DNA of 64,000 nt from a bacterium (GTDB lineage: Bacteria > Gemmatimonadota > Gemmatimonadetes > Gemmatimonadales > Gemmatimonadaceae): positions 1 through 64,000 of the forward strand of contig JAIXTI010000197.1 in the NCBI GenBank assembly GCA_027484025.1, read 5' to 3'. Each line of letters starts with the position of its first letter. Position 1 is the stretch's first letter. The notes under the pieces are model-generated. The model did no database searches and had not been told where the DNA came from. It saw only the letters and a list, made by a program, of their open reading frames with translations. Below, piece after piece: positions 44,399 through 54,020 of the stretch. Position numbers and translations under genes: made by a program.

Positions 44399-45292
44399 AT
44401 GACGCGTTCCCCGCTGGCCATCGCTGTTGCCGTTGCGGCCTTGGCCACTACCGTTGCGCTCAGCGGCTGTGCGAGTGCCACGCCTCCGGCTGAAACCGCA
44501 GCAAAGCCCGTCGCGGTCGCGCCCATCGACAGCGCACCGGCAGCGCCAACCGATGGTCTTTCGGCCAGCTTTCACAGCGCGTTCGATGTCGCAGATCGGC
44601 GCGCGCGGGCCATCGCCTACTGGTTGCAGTGCGTGCCCACCATCGCACGGCTGCGTGCCGATGGCTCGTTCGGCCCCGCCGCACGCGCTCCGCGGGGCAT
44701 TTACTGCCAACGGACTGCCGACGGCGTGCCCATCGGTGTCGTATACGATGTAGACAGCGCATTCAGCGCGGTGCGCCGTGTGCAGGCACGACGACTCGAT
44801 ACGCGCGCGGCGTTTACGGAGCCGCTCGACACCGCGCTTCTGCTTCGCGCAGTCCGCCTTGCGCGCGATGTCTCAGCACAAGTGTCGCCGCAGTGGGCAC
44901 AGCGCAAACGCCCGTTTTCGGTGGTCCCCATTGCCACCACGAACGCCGCCACGGAAACCTGGGTCATCCCGCGCGCCACCAAAGCACGCAGCGTGGTCAC
45001 CGGCGGCGATGTCGGGTACGCCGCGCCCGCCACCGGCCGCACCCCCTCTCTCATTGAAGATCGCACCGCCACCTGGACGCAGCTCAACCTCGCGCCCACC
45101 GGCAGCGTTCGTCTGTACAGCAGCACGCGCGAGGTGCCGGCCGTGAGCGATCTCGTCACCGCGCGCTACTACGCGGAGCTTGGGCGGCCGGTCACCGTGA
45201 GTACCCCTGCGGTCATCAGTGAGCTGTCGTCGGGCTTCGATGCCGCGACCGGCTCGCGCATTGTCTGGAAGCACGCACCGGCGCAACGCTGA
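44399..45292 (+). CDS. Lipoprotein of unknown function
   Basis: About 297 aa. The ATG at 44399 starts a clear lipoprotein signal ('AIAVAVAALATTVALSGCAS', lipobox LSGC). A Pro/Ala-rich linker follows ('PPAETAAKPVAVAPIDSAPA'), then a domain I do not recognise with 'AIAYWLQCVPTIARLRADGS', 'GIYCQRTADGVPIGVVYDVD' and two cysteines that could pair. An in-frame ATG at 44342 would add 19 residues. An HD-hydrolase gene begins 4 bp after the stop, suggesting co-transcription. Confidence 0.75.
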   Translation: MTRSPLAIAVAVAALATTVALSGCASATPPAETAAKPVAVAPIDSAPAAPTDGLSASFHSAFDVADRRARAIAYWLQCVPTIARLRADGSFGPAARAPRGIYCQRTADGVPIGVVYDVDSAFSAVRRVQARRLDTRAAFTEPLDTALLLRAVRLARDVSAQVSPQWAQRKRPFSVVPIATTNAATETWVIPRATKARSVVTGGDVGYAAPATGRTPSLIEDRTATWTQLNLAPTGSVRLYSSTREVPAVSDLVTARYYAELGRPVTVSTPAVISELSSGFDAATGSRIVWKHAPAQR

Positions 45293-45296
45293 CATC

Positions 45297-45986
45297 GTGA
45301 ACACGTCGTTCCCGCTGCGTCTGCCGCACGATCATCAGACGCTCGAACGTCTGCTGAGAACCGCGTGGGGGCTCGATGTGGCAGCAGACCACGAGCCCGC
45401 GCCGCACGATGGTGCGCACGACATTGGTCACGTGCGGCGCGTGTGGCTCAACGCGCAACGCATCGCCGCCGCCACCATCGAGGCCGTCGACCTCGAAACA
45501 CTCTGCGCTGCGGCGTTCCTGCACGACCTCGTCAATTATCCCAAAGACTCACCACAGCGCGCGCTGGCATCGCTCCACTCGGCAAACGACGCCGTCACCC
45601 TGTTGCGTGATGCGGGATTCCCCGTCGACAAGCTCGACGCGGTCCATCACGCCATTCACGCACACAGCTTCTCCGCCAACGTCGCGCCGCGCACCCTCGA
45701 AGCCGCCATCCTGCAGGACGCCGATCGCCTCGAAGCCCTCGGCGCCATTGGGCTCGCCCGCATGTTCTATGTCTCCGGCGCCATGCAGCGCGCGCTCTTC
45801 GATGCCGCCGATCCGCTCGCGGAACACCGCCCGCTCGACGACCGGGCGTATGCGCTCGACCATCTCGAGGTCAAGCTCTTTCGCATCGTCGAGACCATGA
45901 ACACTCCCGCGGCGCGCACCATGGCCGGTGAGCGCGCGCAGTTCATGCGCGACTATCGCGATCAGCTGCTCAGCGAATTGCGCTGA
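45297..45986 (+). CDS. HD-domain metal-dependent phosphohydrolase
   Basis: About 229 aa from the GTG at 45297, which follows the previous stop closely; an ATG at 45219 would overlap the upstream gene by 74 bp. The metal residues of the HD fold are present: His in 'HDIGHVRRVWLNAQRI', His-Asp in 'AAFLHDLVNYPKDS', and Asp in 'AILQDADRLEALGAIG'. 'HHAIHAHSFSANVAP' adds the two histidines seen in the YedJ-like group. Substrate unknown; probably a nucleotide or phosphate ester. Confidence 0.88.
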   Translation: MNTSFPLRLPHDHQTLERLLRTAWGLDVAADHEPAPHDGAHDIGHVRRVWLNAQRIAAATIEAVDLETLCAAAFLHDLVNYPKDSPQRALASLHSANDAVTLLRDAGFPVDKLDAVHHAIHAHSFSANVAPRTLEAAILQDADRLEALGAIGLARMFYVSGAMQRALFDAADPLAEHRPLDDRAYALDHLEVKLFRIVETMNTPAARTMAGERAQFMRDYRDQLLSELR

Positions 45987-46080
45987 CCCCCAAGGCTGAA
46001 CTCGCGCGCCGGAGCTCGGCGGGCCATGTTCTTGCAGCCGCACTGCCCGTGGCTTCGCGTCGCCGCCTCCCGGAGATTTC

Positions 46081-46548
46081 ATGAATACCCTGCCCATTGC
46101 CCTCAAAGTGAACGGCGTCGCACGCACGTTCGCCGGCGACGGCGACACGCCGCTCCTCTGGTTTCTGCGCGACGAGCTCGCACTCACCGGCACCAAATTC
46201 GGCTGCGGTATTGCCCAGTGCGGCGTGTGCACCGTGCATGTGAACGGCGCCCCCGTGCGCGCCTGTCAGCGCCGCATGAGTACGCTCGCCGACGCGAACG
46301 TCACGACCATTGAAGGACTGCACCCCACCGGCGATCACCCGCTGCAACGGGCGTGGCGTGCCATGGATGTCCCGCAATGCGGATTCTGTCAGAGTGGGCA
46401 GATCATGCAGGCCGCCACACTCCTTGCCCGCACGAAAACGCCCACGGACGCCGACATCGATGCCGCCATGAACGGGCACCTCTGTCGGTGCGGGACCTAC
46501 CCGCGCATTCGGGCCGCCATCAAGTCCGCAGCGGAGCACACCAAATGA
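46081..46548 (+). CDS. iorA: [2Fe-2S] subunit of IorAB-type molybdenum hydroxylase
   Basis: 155 aa with two [2Fe-2S] clusters. The plant-ferredoxin-type cluster is in '[20 protein letters not shown]' and the second in '[18 protein letters not shown]' with '[17 protein letters not shown]'. This is the small subunit of isoquinoline 1-oxidoreductase-like enzymes of the xanthine oxidase family. It passes electrons from the molybdenum site in the large subunit, whose gene overlaps by 4 bp (ATGA). No FAD subunit gene is present, as is usual for this type, which instead passes electrons to a cytochrome or other acceptor. Confidence 0.93.
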   Translation: MNTLPIALKVNGVARTFAGDGDTPLLWFLRDELALTGTKFGCGIAQCGVCTVHVNGAPVRACQRRMSTLADANVTTIEGLHPTGDHPLQRAWRAMDVPQCGFCQSGQIMQAATLLARTKTPTDADIDAAMNGHLCRCGTYPRIRAAIKSAAEHTK

Positions 46549-48902
46549 GCGCCCCCACCCGCTTACCGTGGCTGTCCACCGGCGCGACGCCCGTGGCGCA
46601 ACCGGTGCCCGAGAGCCCCACACTTCCGGCTGACCTCGACGCCTCCGGTCGCCGCCAGTTCGTCAAACTCCTCGGCATGGGTGGCGTCCTGCTGGCCGTC
46701 GGCGCCAGTGGCGTACGTCGGCTCGGTGCCGCCGATCTCTCTCCGGACAACGCCGCGCCGCTCGAACCGCATGTGTACGTGCGCATTGGCGAAGACGGCA
46801 TCGTCACGATCGTCTGCCACCGCTCCGAAATGGGACAGGGCATCCGGACCACCATGCCCATGATCATCGCCGACGAGATGGAAGCCGACTGGGCCATGTG
46901 CCGCGTCGAGCAGGCACTCGGCGATGACAAGTACGGCAGCCAGAACACCGACGGCTCCACCAGTGTCCGCGATTTCCTCACGCGCTATCGCGAGGCGGGC
47001 GCTACCGCGCGCGCGTTGCTCGAAGATGCCGCCGCGAAGGAATGGGGCGTCCCGTCCAGCGAGGTGACCGCGAGCAACGGTCAGGTGGTGCACACAGCCA
47101 GCGGTCGACGGAAGCCCTTTGGGGCGCTCGTCGCCACGGCACGCAGCCTCCCCATGCCCGCCAAGGAACGCCTGCACTTCAAGTCACCGAAGGAGCGGCG
47201 CTACGAGGGCAAAGGCATCACCTCCATCGACCTCGTCCCCATGACGACGGGCGCCGCTGTGTATGGCGCCGACGTCTCGCTGCCAGGCATGAAGGTGGCC
47301 GTCATCGCGCGTCCACCGGTGTGGGGTGACACACTGCTCACCGTCGACGATTCTCTCGCGCTCAAGGTGCCGGGCGTCGAGCGCATCGTGCGCATTCCCG
47401 AAACGCCGCTGCCCGGTGCATTCCTGCCGCTCGGTGGCGTGGCCGTCATTGCCAAGAACAGCTGGGCCGCGATGAAAGGGCGCGACGCGCTGCGACTCAC
47501 GTGGAAGAAGGGCCCCAACGCCACGTACGACAGCCGCGCGTACAAAGCGTCGCTCATGAATGCCGTGCGCGCACCCGGCAAAGCCGGTCGCACCAACGGG
47601 AACGTCAACACGGCCTTGGCGTCCGCCGGCAAGCGTGTCGTGGCCGAGTACTACATGCCGCACCTCTCGCATGCACAGATGGAACCCATGGTGGCGCTCG
47701 CGCACGTGCACGGCGACGCGGTCGACATCTGGGCGCCCACGCAATCGCCCATGGACGCGCGCAACACGGTGGCGCAGTTCCTGGGCGTGAATGTGAAGAA
47801 CGTCGCGGTGCACGTCACGCTGCTGGGTGGCGGCTTTGGCCGCAAATCCAAACCCGATTTCATCTGCGAAGCGGCGTTTCTTTCGCGCGAAGTCAAAGCG
47901 CCGGTACGTGTGCAGTGGACGCGCGAAGACGATCTGCACAATTCCTATCTGCATTCGGTGGCCGCGCACCGGCTCGAAGCCGCCCTCGATGCCAACGGCA
48001 CCGTGAGTGCGTGGCTGCATCGCTCGGCATATCCGGCCATCGGCGCGACCTTTGCGCCCAATGTACCGGGCGCCGATCCGGACGAACTCACCAACGGGGC
48101 GAGCGATATTCCGTTCGACATTCCGAACGTGCAGGTGGAGATCTGCCCGGCGGTCGCGCACACACGCATCGGCTGGTATCGCAGCGTCAATGCCATTCAT
48201 CATGGCTTCGCCATCGGCTCGTTCGTCGACGAACTCGCGCACGCCGCGAAGAAAGACAGCGCCGACTTCCTGCTCACGTTGATCGGCCGCGACCGACAGG
48301 TCGATCTCTCCAAGGCTGGACTCGTCGCGCCCGCCAGCAATTATGGGGGTACCTGGACCGATCATCCGCTCGACAGTGCGCGCGCACGTCGTGTGGTGGA
48401 GTTGGCCATCGAGAAGAGCGGCTGGCGCGGCGCTCCTTTGCCGCGTGGCAAAGGACGAGGCATTGCCGTACACCGCAGCTTTCTGTCGTACGTTGCAATG
48501 GTCGTCGAAGTCGAGGTGCTGCCGGACGGCACGGTGCTCGTGCCCAAGGCGACGGTCGCTGTCGATGCGGGCTTCATCGCCAACCCCGATCGTGCGCGCG
48601 CGCAAATGGAAGGCGCACTCATCATGGCCATGAGCAACGTGCTCTACAGCGAAGTGACGTTCGCCGAGGGCAAAGTGGTGCAGTCCAACTTCCGCGACTA
48701 CAACGTCACACGCATGCGCGCCGCACCACGCGCGGTAGACGTGCATCTCGTACCGAGCGAAGGCTTGCCCGGTGGCATCGGCGAACCCGGTGTGCCTCCC
48801 GCCGGCGGCGCCATTGCGAACGCCATCTTCGCGGCCACCGGTGTGCGGGTACGCGAACTTCCCGTTGGCAAACAGTTGGCGGGCTGGCAGTCACGCGCCT
48901 GA
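46545..48902 (+). CDS. iorB: Molybdopterin-binding subunit of IorAB-type aldehyde/N-heterocycle oxidase
   Basis: About 785 aa. N-terminal twin-arginine signal ('[20 protein letters not shown]'), so the complex acts in the periplasm. Molybdopterin motifs: '[20 protein letters not shown]', '[15 protein letters not shown]', '[20 protein letters not shown]', and the C-terminal '[20 protein letters not shown]' with the glutamate that serves as base in the family. This is a complete large subunit. Substrate is unknown; aldehydes, isoquinoline-like rings or other heterocycles are all possible. No maturation gene is nearby. Confidence 0.93.
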   Translation: MSAPTRLPWLSTGATPVAQPVPESPTLPADLDASGRRQFVKLLGMGGVLLAVGASGVRRLGAADLSPDNAAPLEPHVYVRIGEDGIVTIVCHRSEMGQGIRTTMPMIIADEMEADWAMCRVEQALGDDKYGSQNTDGSTSVRDFLTRYREAGATARALLEDAAAKEWGVPSSEVTASNGQVVHTASGRRKPFGALVATARSLPMPAKERLHFKSPKERRYEGKGITSIDLVPMTTGAAVYGADVSLPGMKVAVIARPPVWGDTLLTVDDSLALKVPGVERIVRIPETPLPGAFLPLGGVAVIAKNSWAAMKGRDALRLTWKKGPNATYDSRAYKASLMNAVRAPGKAGRTNGNVNTALASAGKRVVAEYYMPHLSHAQMEPMVALAHVHGDAVDIWAPTQSPMDARNTVAQFLGVNVKNVAVHVTLLGGGFGRKSKPDFICEAAFLSREVKAPVRVQWTREDDLHNSYLHSVAAHRLEAALDANGTVSAWLHRSAYPAIGATFAPNVPGADPDELTNGASDIPFDIPNVQVEICPAVAHTRIGWYRSVNAIHHGFAIGSFVDELAHAAKKDSADFLLTLIGRDRQVDLSKAGLVAPASNYGGTWTDHPLDSARARRVVELAIEKSGWRGAPLPRGKGRGIAVHRSFLSYVAMVVEVEVLPDGTVLVPKATVAVDAGFIANPDRARAQMEGALIMAMSNVLYSEVTFAEGKVVQSNFRDYNVTRMRAAPRAVDVHLVPSEGLPGGIGEPGVPPAGGAIANAIFAATGVRVRELPVGKQLAGWQSRA

Positions 48903-48924
48903 GCCGTCTACTACAGCCCGCGCG

Positions 48925-48948
48925 CGATAGCCGGTGATTCGGCTATCG
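48925..48948. terminator. Hairpin between convergent iorB and EamA genes
   Basis: Nine-bp stem CGATAGCCG/CGGCTATCG with a 6-base loop, 22 bp after the iorB stop and covering the EamA stop codon (48943-48945). It could end transcripts from both sides; T runs are absent. Confidence 0.5.
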
Positions 48949-49764
48949 TCGCGTGGCGAGTTGAATGCCGGCAATCACCGCGACGAGTGCCACCACGAGT
49001 CTCGCGGTGACGGGCTCATGCAACAGCAGCACCCCCAACGCAATCGCCGTAATGGGATTGATCGCAAGAAACACCGCCACACGCGACGGCGTCGAGCGGC
49101 GCAATGCGAATCCCCATAGTCCGAAGCCCACGGCGCCACCGAGCAGTCCGAGGAAAAACACCGTCAACCATCCGGACGGGGTAATGGTGCGCGTGTGCGC
49201 GAGCAGCCCCTGCGCCAGCGCCAGCGGCGCCAACGCGATCGTGCCGGCAAGCATGGCGAAACTCGTGACCGCCGCCGACGGATAGCGCAGCAACAGCGGC
49301 CGTGACCACACGTTGTATACCGAGCCGCACAGTACCGTCGTGGCCACTTCGGCGTAGCCGATCCAACTCACCGCCGACGGCGACGTCGCGGCGGCCTGCG
49401 CCCCCGTGGGGAGCAGCGCAATCGCAATGCCGGCCAGCGCCAACAACTGACCGGCAATGGCGCGCCCCGACAGCCGCTCGGTGCCGCGCAGCGCCGACAG
49501 CGCGAGTGTCACCAGCGGATTGGTCGCCACGATCAGCGCGACAGTCGCCGACGGCAAATGCGTGAGCGACGCGCTGAAGCTCCACGGAAACATCCCGAAG
49601 AAGAGCACACCGAGCAGCGCCACCTGCCACCGGTCGCGTGACGGCATTGGGGTGAACGCCGAGCGTCGCAACACCGCGAACATGGCCGCGCTCGCAATCG
49701 TGTAGCGCAGGAAAGCGAGCACCACCGGCGTCGTTTGTGCCACCACGAATCGCGTGGCGACCAC
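48943..49764 (-). CDS. EamA/DMT-family transporter
   Basis: 273 aa from the GTG at 49764, with nine visible membrane segments and two EamA repeats ('TVALIVATNPLVTLALSALR', 'VAVFLAINPITAIALGVLLL'). The frame stays open to 49864, and the upstream codons read 'AAIAATIACICFGASV', the missing first helix of the family. There is no ATG, GTG or TTG in that stretch; a CTG at 49848-49846 preceded by AGGA is the only candidate, so the real protein may be 301 aa. It exports small molecules such as amino acids or related metabolites. Confidence 0.85.
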   Translation of the reverse strand: MVATRFVVAQTTPVVLAFLRYTIASAAMFAVLRRSAFTPMPSRDRWQVALLGVLFFGMFPWSFSASLTHLPSATVALIVATNPLVTLALSALRGTERLSGRAIAGQLLALAGIAIALLPTGAQAAATSPSAVSWIGYAEVATTVLCGSVYNVWSRPLLLRYPSAAVTSFAMLAGTIALAPLALAQGLLAHTRTITPSGWLTVFFLGLLGGAVGFGLWGFALRRSTPSRVAVFLAINPITAIALGVLLLHEPVTARLVVALVAVIAGIQLATRR

Positions 49765-50036
49765 CGACGCGCCAAAGCAGATGCACGCGATCGTCGCCGC
49801 GATCGCGGCACTCCGCTGGTCGTGTGCCGACGGCGACGCGCTGCTCAGTGGTCCTGCACGGCGTCAAGGGTATATCGGCGGGGCCTCATCGCGCCAAACC
49901 TATCGTGGCCTCTGGCGATCCACAATTCTCTGAGGGGGTGTTTCGCAGGTGGTACGCATACTGCACATGACGGTATCGTCGTCGCCGTTGACCCATCATC
50001 TGGCGGATCTGTTCACGCATACTGGAGCACCGCCAC

Positions 50037-51113
50037 ATGCTGTTCGAACCGTACACGCTGGGACGCATCTCGCTACGCAACCGCGTAGTCATGGCGCCCA
50101 TGACGCGCAATCGCGCGACCGCCGAGCACGTACCGACGCCCATCATGGCCACCTACTACGCGCAGCGGGCGAGCGTTGGGCTCATTGTCACCGAGGGGAT
50201 CGCGCCATCGGCCGACGGCGCCGGCTACGCGCGCATTCCCGGCCTGTACAACGCCGCGCAGGTCGAGGCGTGGAAGCCAGTCACCAAGGGCGTGCACGAC
50301 GCCGGTGGCAAGATCTTCGCGCAGCTCATGCATTGTGGGCGCGCATCACACGTCGACAATCTTCCTGCCGGCGCCCGCGTGGTGAGTTCCGCGGCGGTGA
50401 CGCTCGCAGACCCCATCTATACCGATAGTCACGGCCTGCAGCCCCCCAGCGCGCCTCATGCGCTCACAACCGCCGAAGTGGCCACCGTCGTGCAGGAGTT
50501 CGTGGCGGCGGCCACGCATGCCATAAACGCCGGCTTCGACGGCATCGAACTGCACGCCGCAAATGGCTATCTCATCGAGCAGTTCCTCAACATCAATCTC
50601 AATACGCGTACCGACGCCTACGGCGGCAGCGCGGCCAACCGCAACCGCTTCGCGCTCGAGATAGCCGCAGCCACCGCGCGCGCCATCGGCGCCGACCGCG
50701 TGGGCATTCGCGTCTCGCCGCACGGCAATTTCAATGGCATGGGTACCTTCGATGGCGTCGACGAGCAGTTCATTGCGCTCGCCAAGGGTCTCGGCGCGCT
50801 CGAACTCGCCTATCTCCATCTCGTGAATCACGAGTCCATGGGCAATCCGCCGCTCCCGACGGCGTTGCCGTTGCAGCTCAAGCAGGCCTTCGGCGGCACG
50901 TTCATCGCGTCGGGCGGTCTCGATCACGGCTCCGCCGAGGCGCTGCTGCAGAGCGGCGCCGCCGATCTCGTCGCCTTTGGTCGCCCGGTGCTCGCCAACC
51001 CCGACTTCGTCGCGCGTGTGCAACGTGATGCCGTGATGAATGCCCCCGACTTCAGCACCTTCTACACGCCGGGCGAAAAGGGCTACACCGACTATCCGGT
51101 GCTCGCGGCATAA
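50037..51113 (+). CDS. nemA: Old-yellow-enzyme-type alkene reductase
   Basis: 358 aa, usual OYE length. FMN and substrate motifs: 'RNRVVMAPMTRNRATAEHVP', 'IFAQLMHCGRASH', 'FDGIELHAANGYLIEQFLN' with the His/Asn pair, 'TDAYGGSAANRNRFALEI' and 'LVAFGRPVLANPDF'. It reduces activated C=C bonds, and NemA-type members also act on nitro compounds and N-ethylmaleimide using NAD(P)H. The 172-bp gap to the EamA gene probably holds divergent promoters. Confidence 0.95.
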   Translation: MLFEPYTLGRISLRNRVVMAPMTRNRATAEHVPTPIMATYYAQRASVGLIVTEGIAPSADGAGYARIPGLYNAAQVEAWKPVTKGVHDAGGKIFAQLMHCGRASHVDNLPAGARVVSSAAVTLADPIYTDSHGLQPPSAPHALTTAEVATVVQEFVAAATHAINAGFDGIELHAANGYLIEQFLNINLNTRTDAYGGSAANRNRFALEIAAATARAIGADRVGIRVSPHGNFNGMGTFDGVDEQFIALAKGLGALELAYLHLVNHESMGNPPLPTALPLQLKQAFGGTFIASGGLDHGSAEALLQSGAADLVAFGRPVLANPDFVARVQRDAVMNAPDFSTFYTPGEKGYTDYPVLAA

Positions 51114-51128
51114 CGCGCGGCACAACCG

Positions 51129-51169
51129 CATGACCATGCGCGCTCCTGGTGGGGAGCGTAATGGTCATG
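51129..51169. terminator. Two-way hairpin between convergent nemA and SDR genes
   Basis: Nested arms CATGACCAT/ATGGTCATG (9 bp) and CGCTCC/GGAGCG (6 bp) around a TGGTGG loop, lying 16 bp after nemA and 9 bp before the SDR stop. This suits a bidirectional terminator. Confidence 0.7.
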
Positions 51170-51177
51170 GCGCTATG

Positions 51178-51873
51178 CTACGCCCGAGGACGCTTGGGGG
51201 AGAGAATGCGCACCTCCACACGATGCAACAGCACCTCCGGTGGCGTGTCGATCACCGCCAACACCGCGGCCGCCACATCGTCGGCCAGCAACTGCGCGCC
51301 ACCCTTGGGCTCGCTCCGTCCGCCGAACGTCGTCGCCACCGATCCCGGACTCACCACACTCACTTTCACACCGTCGTCGCGGACTTCCAGCATGAGGTTC
51401 TCCGCAAAACCCATGACCGCGTGTTTGGTGGTGGCGTAACCGGCGCCGCCCACGAACGCGCTCCGGCCCGCAATCGACCCGATGATGACGACATGGCCGT
51501 GCCCGCGCGACACCATCCCCGGAAGCACGGCTCGCGTGACATGAAAGAGCGCATTCACATTCACGTCCATCATGCGGTGCCATTCGTCGGGCGTGAGGTC
51601 GAGCAAGGGTTTCATCACGCCCACGCCGGCGTTGTGCACCAACACGTCCACGTGTTGGTCATGCAGCCGCTCGATGATCTCTGCTGCTTTGGTGATATCG
51701 AGCGGCAGCGCATCGGCCTCGCCCCCGCGTGTGCGGATCTCCGCCGCCAGCGCGTCCAGCGCGCCAATCTCACGCGCCACCAGCAGCAACCGATGCGTCT
51801 TCGCCAGACGCAGCGCAATGGCGCGACCAATGCCGCGCGATGCACCGGTAATGAGCGCAACCGGTCGCGTCAC
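51178..51873 (-). CDS. Short-chain dehydrogenase/reductase
   Basis: About 231 aa from a GTG at 51873 whose GTGA overlaps the upstream amidohydrolase stop, with GGAG seven bases before. A classical SDR: 'ALITGASRGIGRAIALRLA' at the N-terminus, 'DVLVHNAGVGVM', 'DVNVNALFHVTRAVLPGM', 'VIIGSIAGRSA' with the catalytic serine, and 'GYATTKHAVMGF' with Tyr and Lys. The substrate cannot be read; SDRs of this group often reduce keto acids or sugars. It is the second gene of a two-gene unit with the amidohydrolase. Confidence 0.92.
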   Translation of the reverse strand: MTRPVALITGASRGIGRAIALRLAKTHRLLLVAREIGALDALAAEIRTRGGEADALPLDITKAAEIIERLHDQHVDVLVHNAGVGVMKPLLDLTPDEWHRMMDVNVNALFHVTRAVLPGMVSRGHGHVVIIGSIAGRSAFVGGAGYATTKHAVMGFAENLMLEVRDDGVKVSVVSPGSVATTFGGRSEPKGGAQLLADDVAAAVLAVIDTPPEVLLHRVEVRILSPKRPRA

Positions 51874-53183
51874 GGAGCACTCCGGTTCACGACCACCTTG
51901 CCGCCTTTCATCACCCAGACCACGTGCTCGATCACGACGTCGATGTTCTTGAGTGGATCGCCCTCGACGGCCACGATGTCGGCAAAGAAGCCCGGCGCAA
52001 TCCGACCCAACTTGTTCGGCTGTCGAAGCAGCACGGCCGCGTTGGTCGTCGCCGTAGCGAGCGCCTCGGCGGGAGTCATGCCGGCCTTCACGAACCATCC
52101 CAGCTCACGGGTGTTCTCCCCGTGCATCCAGTACACGGCATCGGAGCCCATCGCGAACTTCACCCCCGCCGCGTGTGCACGACGCGCCGACTCGAGATTG
52201 AGCACCCGGAAGGAATCGAGCGCCGCCACCTGCTCGCGGGTGTAACCGAACAACGCCGCGTTCTCGGCATAAAAGCGATTGTGATCGACCGTGGGGACAT
52301 ACATAGCACCCCGCTGCCTCCACTCGGCCAGCGTCGCCGCGCTCAACCCCGCCGGATGCTCCACCGATTCGGCACCCGCCCGTATCGCCGCGCGCCCACC
52401 AGAGTCACCGTACGAGTGAATGGCGATCGGCCTGCCGAACCGGTGGGCGGCCTCGACCGCCACACGCATCTCCGTCTCCGAAAACGTCTGCGTGCTCGTG
52501 ACATTCTGAAAGCTCCCCGTGGAGCCATACATCTTGATCCAGTCGGCACCCGCTTCCACCTGCGCGGCAATGGCGGCCTTGATATCGAGCGTGTCCCAGA
52601 TGCGCCCGCGCACCGCGGCAGACGGAGTGCCTTCGCGCGGCGCGGCGGTCAACTTGGACAGACCGTAGCCGGAGACGAACATGCGCGGACCTACCATGTC
52701 ACCACGAGCGATCGCATCGCGCATCGCGATGTCGGTGTAGTTCGAGGCGCCAAGATCGCGCACCGTCGTCACACCCGTCTCCAGCGTGCGACGCGCATTC
52801 TCCGCCGCCACCATCACCACCGAGTCACGACTCCGCGGACCGTTCGACATTGGCGCGTTCTTGTCACGCCAATACGTCATGTGCGTATGCACATCGATGA
52901 GCCCGGGGATCGCCGTGTACTTGCGCATGTCCACGACCATCGCGCCGGCGGGAAGCGCGCGACTCGCACTTTGCACACGCACGATGGTGTCGCCGTGTAC
53001 GAGAATCACGACGTCGCGTTGCGTGCGCCCCGATGCGTCGGCGAGCGCGCCGAAGCGGAGCGCGGTCATGGCACCCGGCTGACGGTCGGCCATCGCGCCC
53101 TGCGCCGACGCGTGCCCCGCGATACGGGTAAGCAGCGTGCCGCCCGCGGCAATGACGAGCAGGGTGAGAAGCGTGGAGCGCAT
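51870..53183 (-). CDS. Secreted amidohydrolase-family protein (imidazolonepropionase-like)
   Basis: 437 aa with a signal peptide ('LLTLLVIAAGGTLLTRIAGH'). Metal-site residues of the amidohydrolase superfamily: 'PGLIDVHTHMTYW' (His-x-His), 'GADWIKMYGS' (bridging Lys), 'RPIAIHSYG' and 'AESVEHPAG' (His), and 'KFAMGSDAVYWMHG' (Asp). This is a complete site, close to the imidazolonepropionase/prolidase-like group that acts in the periplasm. Its substrate may be a peptide or cyclic amide. It precedes an SDR gene with a 4-bp overlap. Confidence 0.92.
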   Translation of the reverse strand: MRSTLLTLLVIAAGGTLLTRIAGHASAQGAMADRQPGAMTALRFGALADASGRTQRDVVILVHGDTIVRVQSASRALPAGAMVVDMRKYTAIPGLIDVHTHMTYWRDKNAPMSNGPRSRDSVVMVAAENARRTLETGVTTVRDLGASNYTDIAMRDAIARGDMVGPRMFVSGYGLSKLTAAPREGTPSAAVRGRIWDTLDIKAAIAAQVEAGADWIKMYGSTGSFQNVTSTQTFSETEMRVAVEAAHRFGRPIAIHSYGDSGGRAAIRAGAESVEHPAGLSAATLAEWRQRGAMYVPTVDHNRFYAENAALFGYTREQVAALDSFRVLNLESARRAHAAGVKFAMGSDAVYWMHGENTRELGWFVKAGMTPAEALATATTNAAVLLRQPNKLGRIAPGFFADIVAVEGDPLKNIDVVIEHVVWVMKGGKVVVNRSAP

Positions 53184-53350
53184 GGCGGAGCCGGTTCATG
53201 AGGAGGGCGTGCTGCCGGGGCGGCGGTACTGGCCGTCTCCTGAGATAGCGCTTTCGCTCGATTGCGGCGAGGGGTGCCTCTGCTGCCGCCAGCGTCCTTC
53301 ACATAGGGCCCACCGTCACCGCCCGGGGACCAATTGAACCAGTATGCAGA

Positions 53351-53380
53351 GCGGCGCCCCGACCGAGGTCAGGGCGCCGC
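53351..53380. terminator. Hairpin next to att copy 1
   Basis: GCGGCGCCC/GGGCGCCGC (9-bp arms) with a smaller inner GACC/GGTC, followed on the plus strand by TTTCTGTG. A near-identical hairpin lies next to att copy 2 at 55596-55623. It may be the original terminator of the tRNA-Phe gene carried along. Confidence 0.6.
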
Positions 53381-53389
53381 TTTCTGTGT

Positions 53390-53435
53390 GCAGTGGCTTG
53401 GGACGGAATCGAACCGCCGACACGCGGATTTTCAG
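53390..53435 (-). other. tRNA-Phe 3' fragment, attachment-site copy 1
   Basis: A 46-bp identical piece of the tRNA-Phe gene covering the anticodon loop, the T arm and the acceptor 3' side. It starts GCAGTGGCTTGGGACGGAAT in plus orientation and ends in GATTTTCAG. It lacks the 5' half of the tRNA, so it is not a functional gene. It marks the distal end of the island and is accompanied to the right by paired TCCCTCAGT sites 67 bp away. Confidence 0.85.
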
Positions 53436-53501
53436 GTCTCGTGCCACGTGGTCCTACATAGGCGTACTCCAAAGGAGACCACTCCGCTTCGAACCGCTGG
53501 G

Positions 53502-53532
53502 TCCCTCAGTCGGGCGTGCAACGTCCCTCAGT
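53502..53532 (+). repeat. Paired TCCCTCAGT arm-type sites, set 1
   Basis: TCCCTCAGT at 53502-53510 and 53524-53532, same strand, start-to-start 22 bp. The same pair with the same spacing occurs at 55746 and 59604. Probable binding sites for an integrase N-terminal domain or accessory factor. Confidence 0.6.
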
Positions 53533-53552
53533 GAATGAGCTCAGAGGTCATC

Positions 53553-54020
53553 TCAAAGGTTGTTGCGGACGATGACGGCATTGGAGTCCAATGCTAAGTA
53601 GGTGATCCCGGAGTATTTGTTCGGCAACGGCGTGGCCAGGATGAAACGATTCGGCGTCAGTCGAAAAAGCATGCCGCCGTCGATGAGCGCGGCGTCGGCA
53701 CCGAGGTCCGGTCGGAAAGACGCATAGAGAGCTTTCCACGCGTTGAGCGCGGCGCGGCACTTCACAGTGTCTTGCACGACCACCACCTGTTCGTAGCGGA
53801 CGCCAACGACCCCAAGCTCTTGCCGTCGTTCAGCAAACCGCTCTCCGACCTCGCCGGTATCAGTGAGGAACGTGCGAAGGTACGATCTGGCGCGCGATGC
53901 GGGAAAAGCGTCCATCTCGCACGCGCTTTGCGTGACCCTCATCGGCCGACCTGACGAGTCGAACCCTAGTGCTGCCAGTGACGTCGAAGCCGCGATAGTG
54001 GTGAGCAGTATGAAGCGCAT
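53553..54020 (-). CDS. Small secreted protein of unknown function, paralog of 36060-36536
   Basis: 155 aa with a signal peptide (MRFILLTTIAASTSLAALG). The body matches the protein at 36060-36536: 'VVVQDTVKCRAALNAWKALY', 'LFRLTPNRFILATP' and 'TYLALDSNAVIVRNNL'. The most conserved piece is the C-terminal half, suggesting a folded domain there. Being inside the tRNA-Phe island, it is likely mobile cargo. A possible role next to the lipoprotein gene of the same island is not known. Confidence 0.72.
   Translation of the reverse strand: MRFILLTTIAASTSLAALGFDSSGRPMRVTQSACEMDAFPASRARSYLRTFLTDTGEVGERFAERRQELGVVGVRYEQVVVVQDTVKCRAALNAWKALYASFRPDLGADAALIDGGMLFRLTPNRFILATPLPNKYSGITYLALDSNAVIVRNNL

Noticed and set aside
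53390-53435. Functional second tRNA-Phe gene
   Set aside because: Only the 3' half is present; D arm and 5' acceptor strand are absent. The same holds for 55634-55679.
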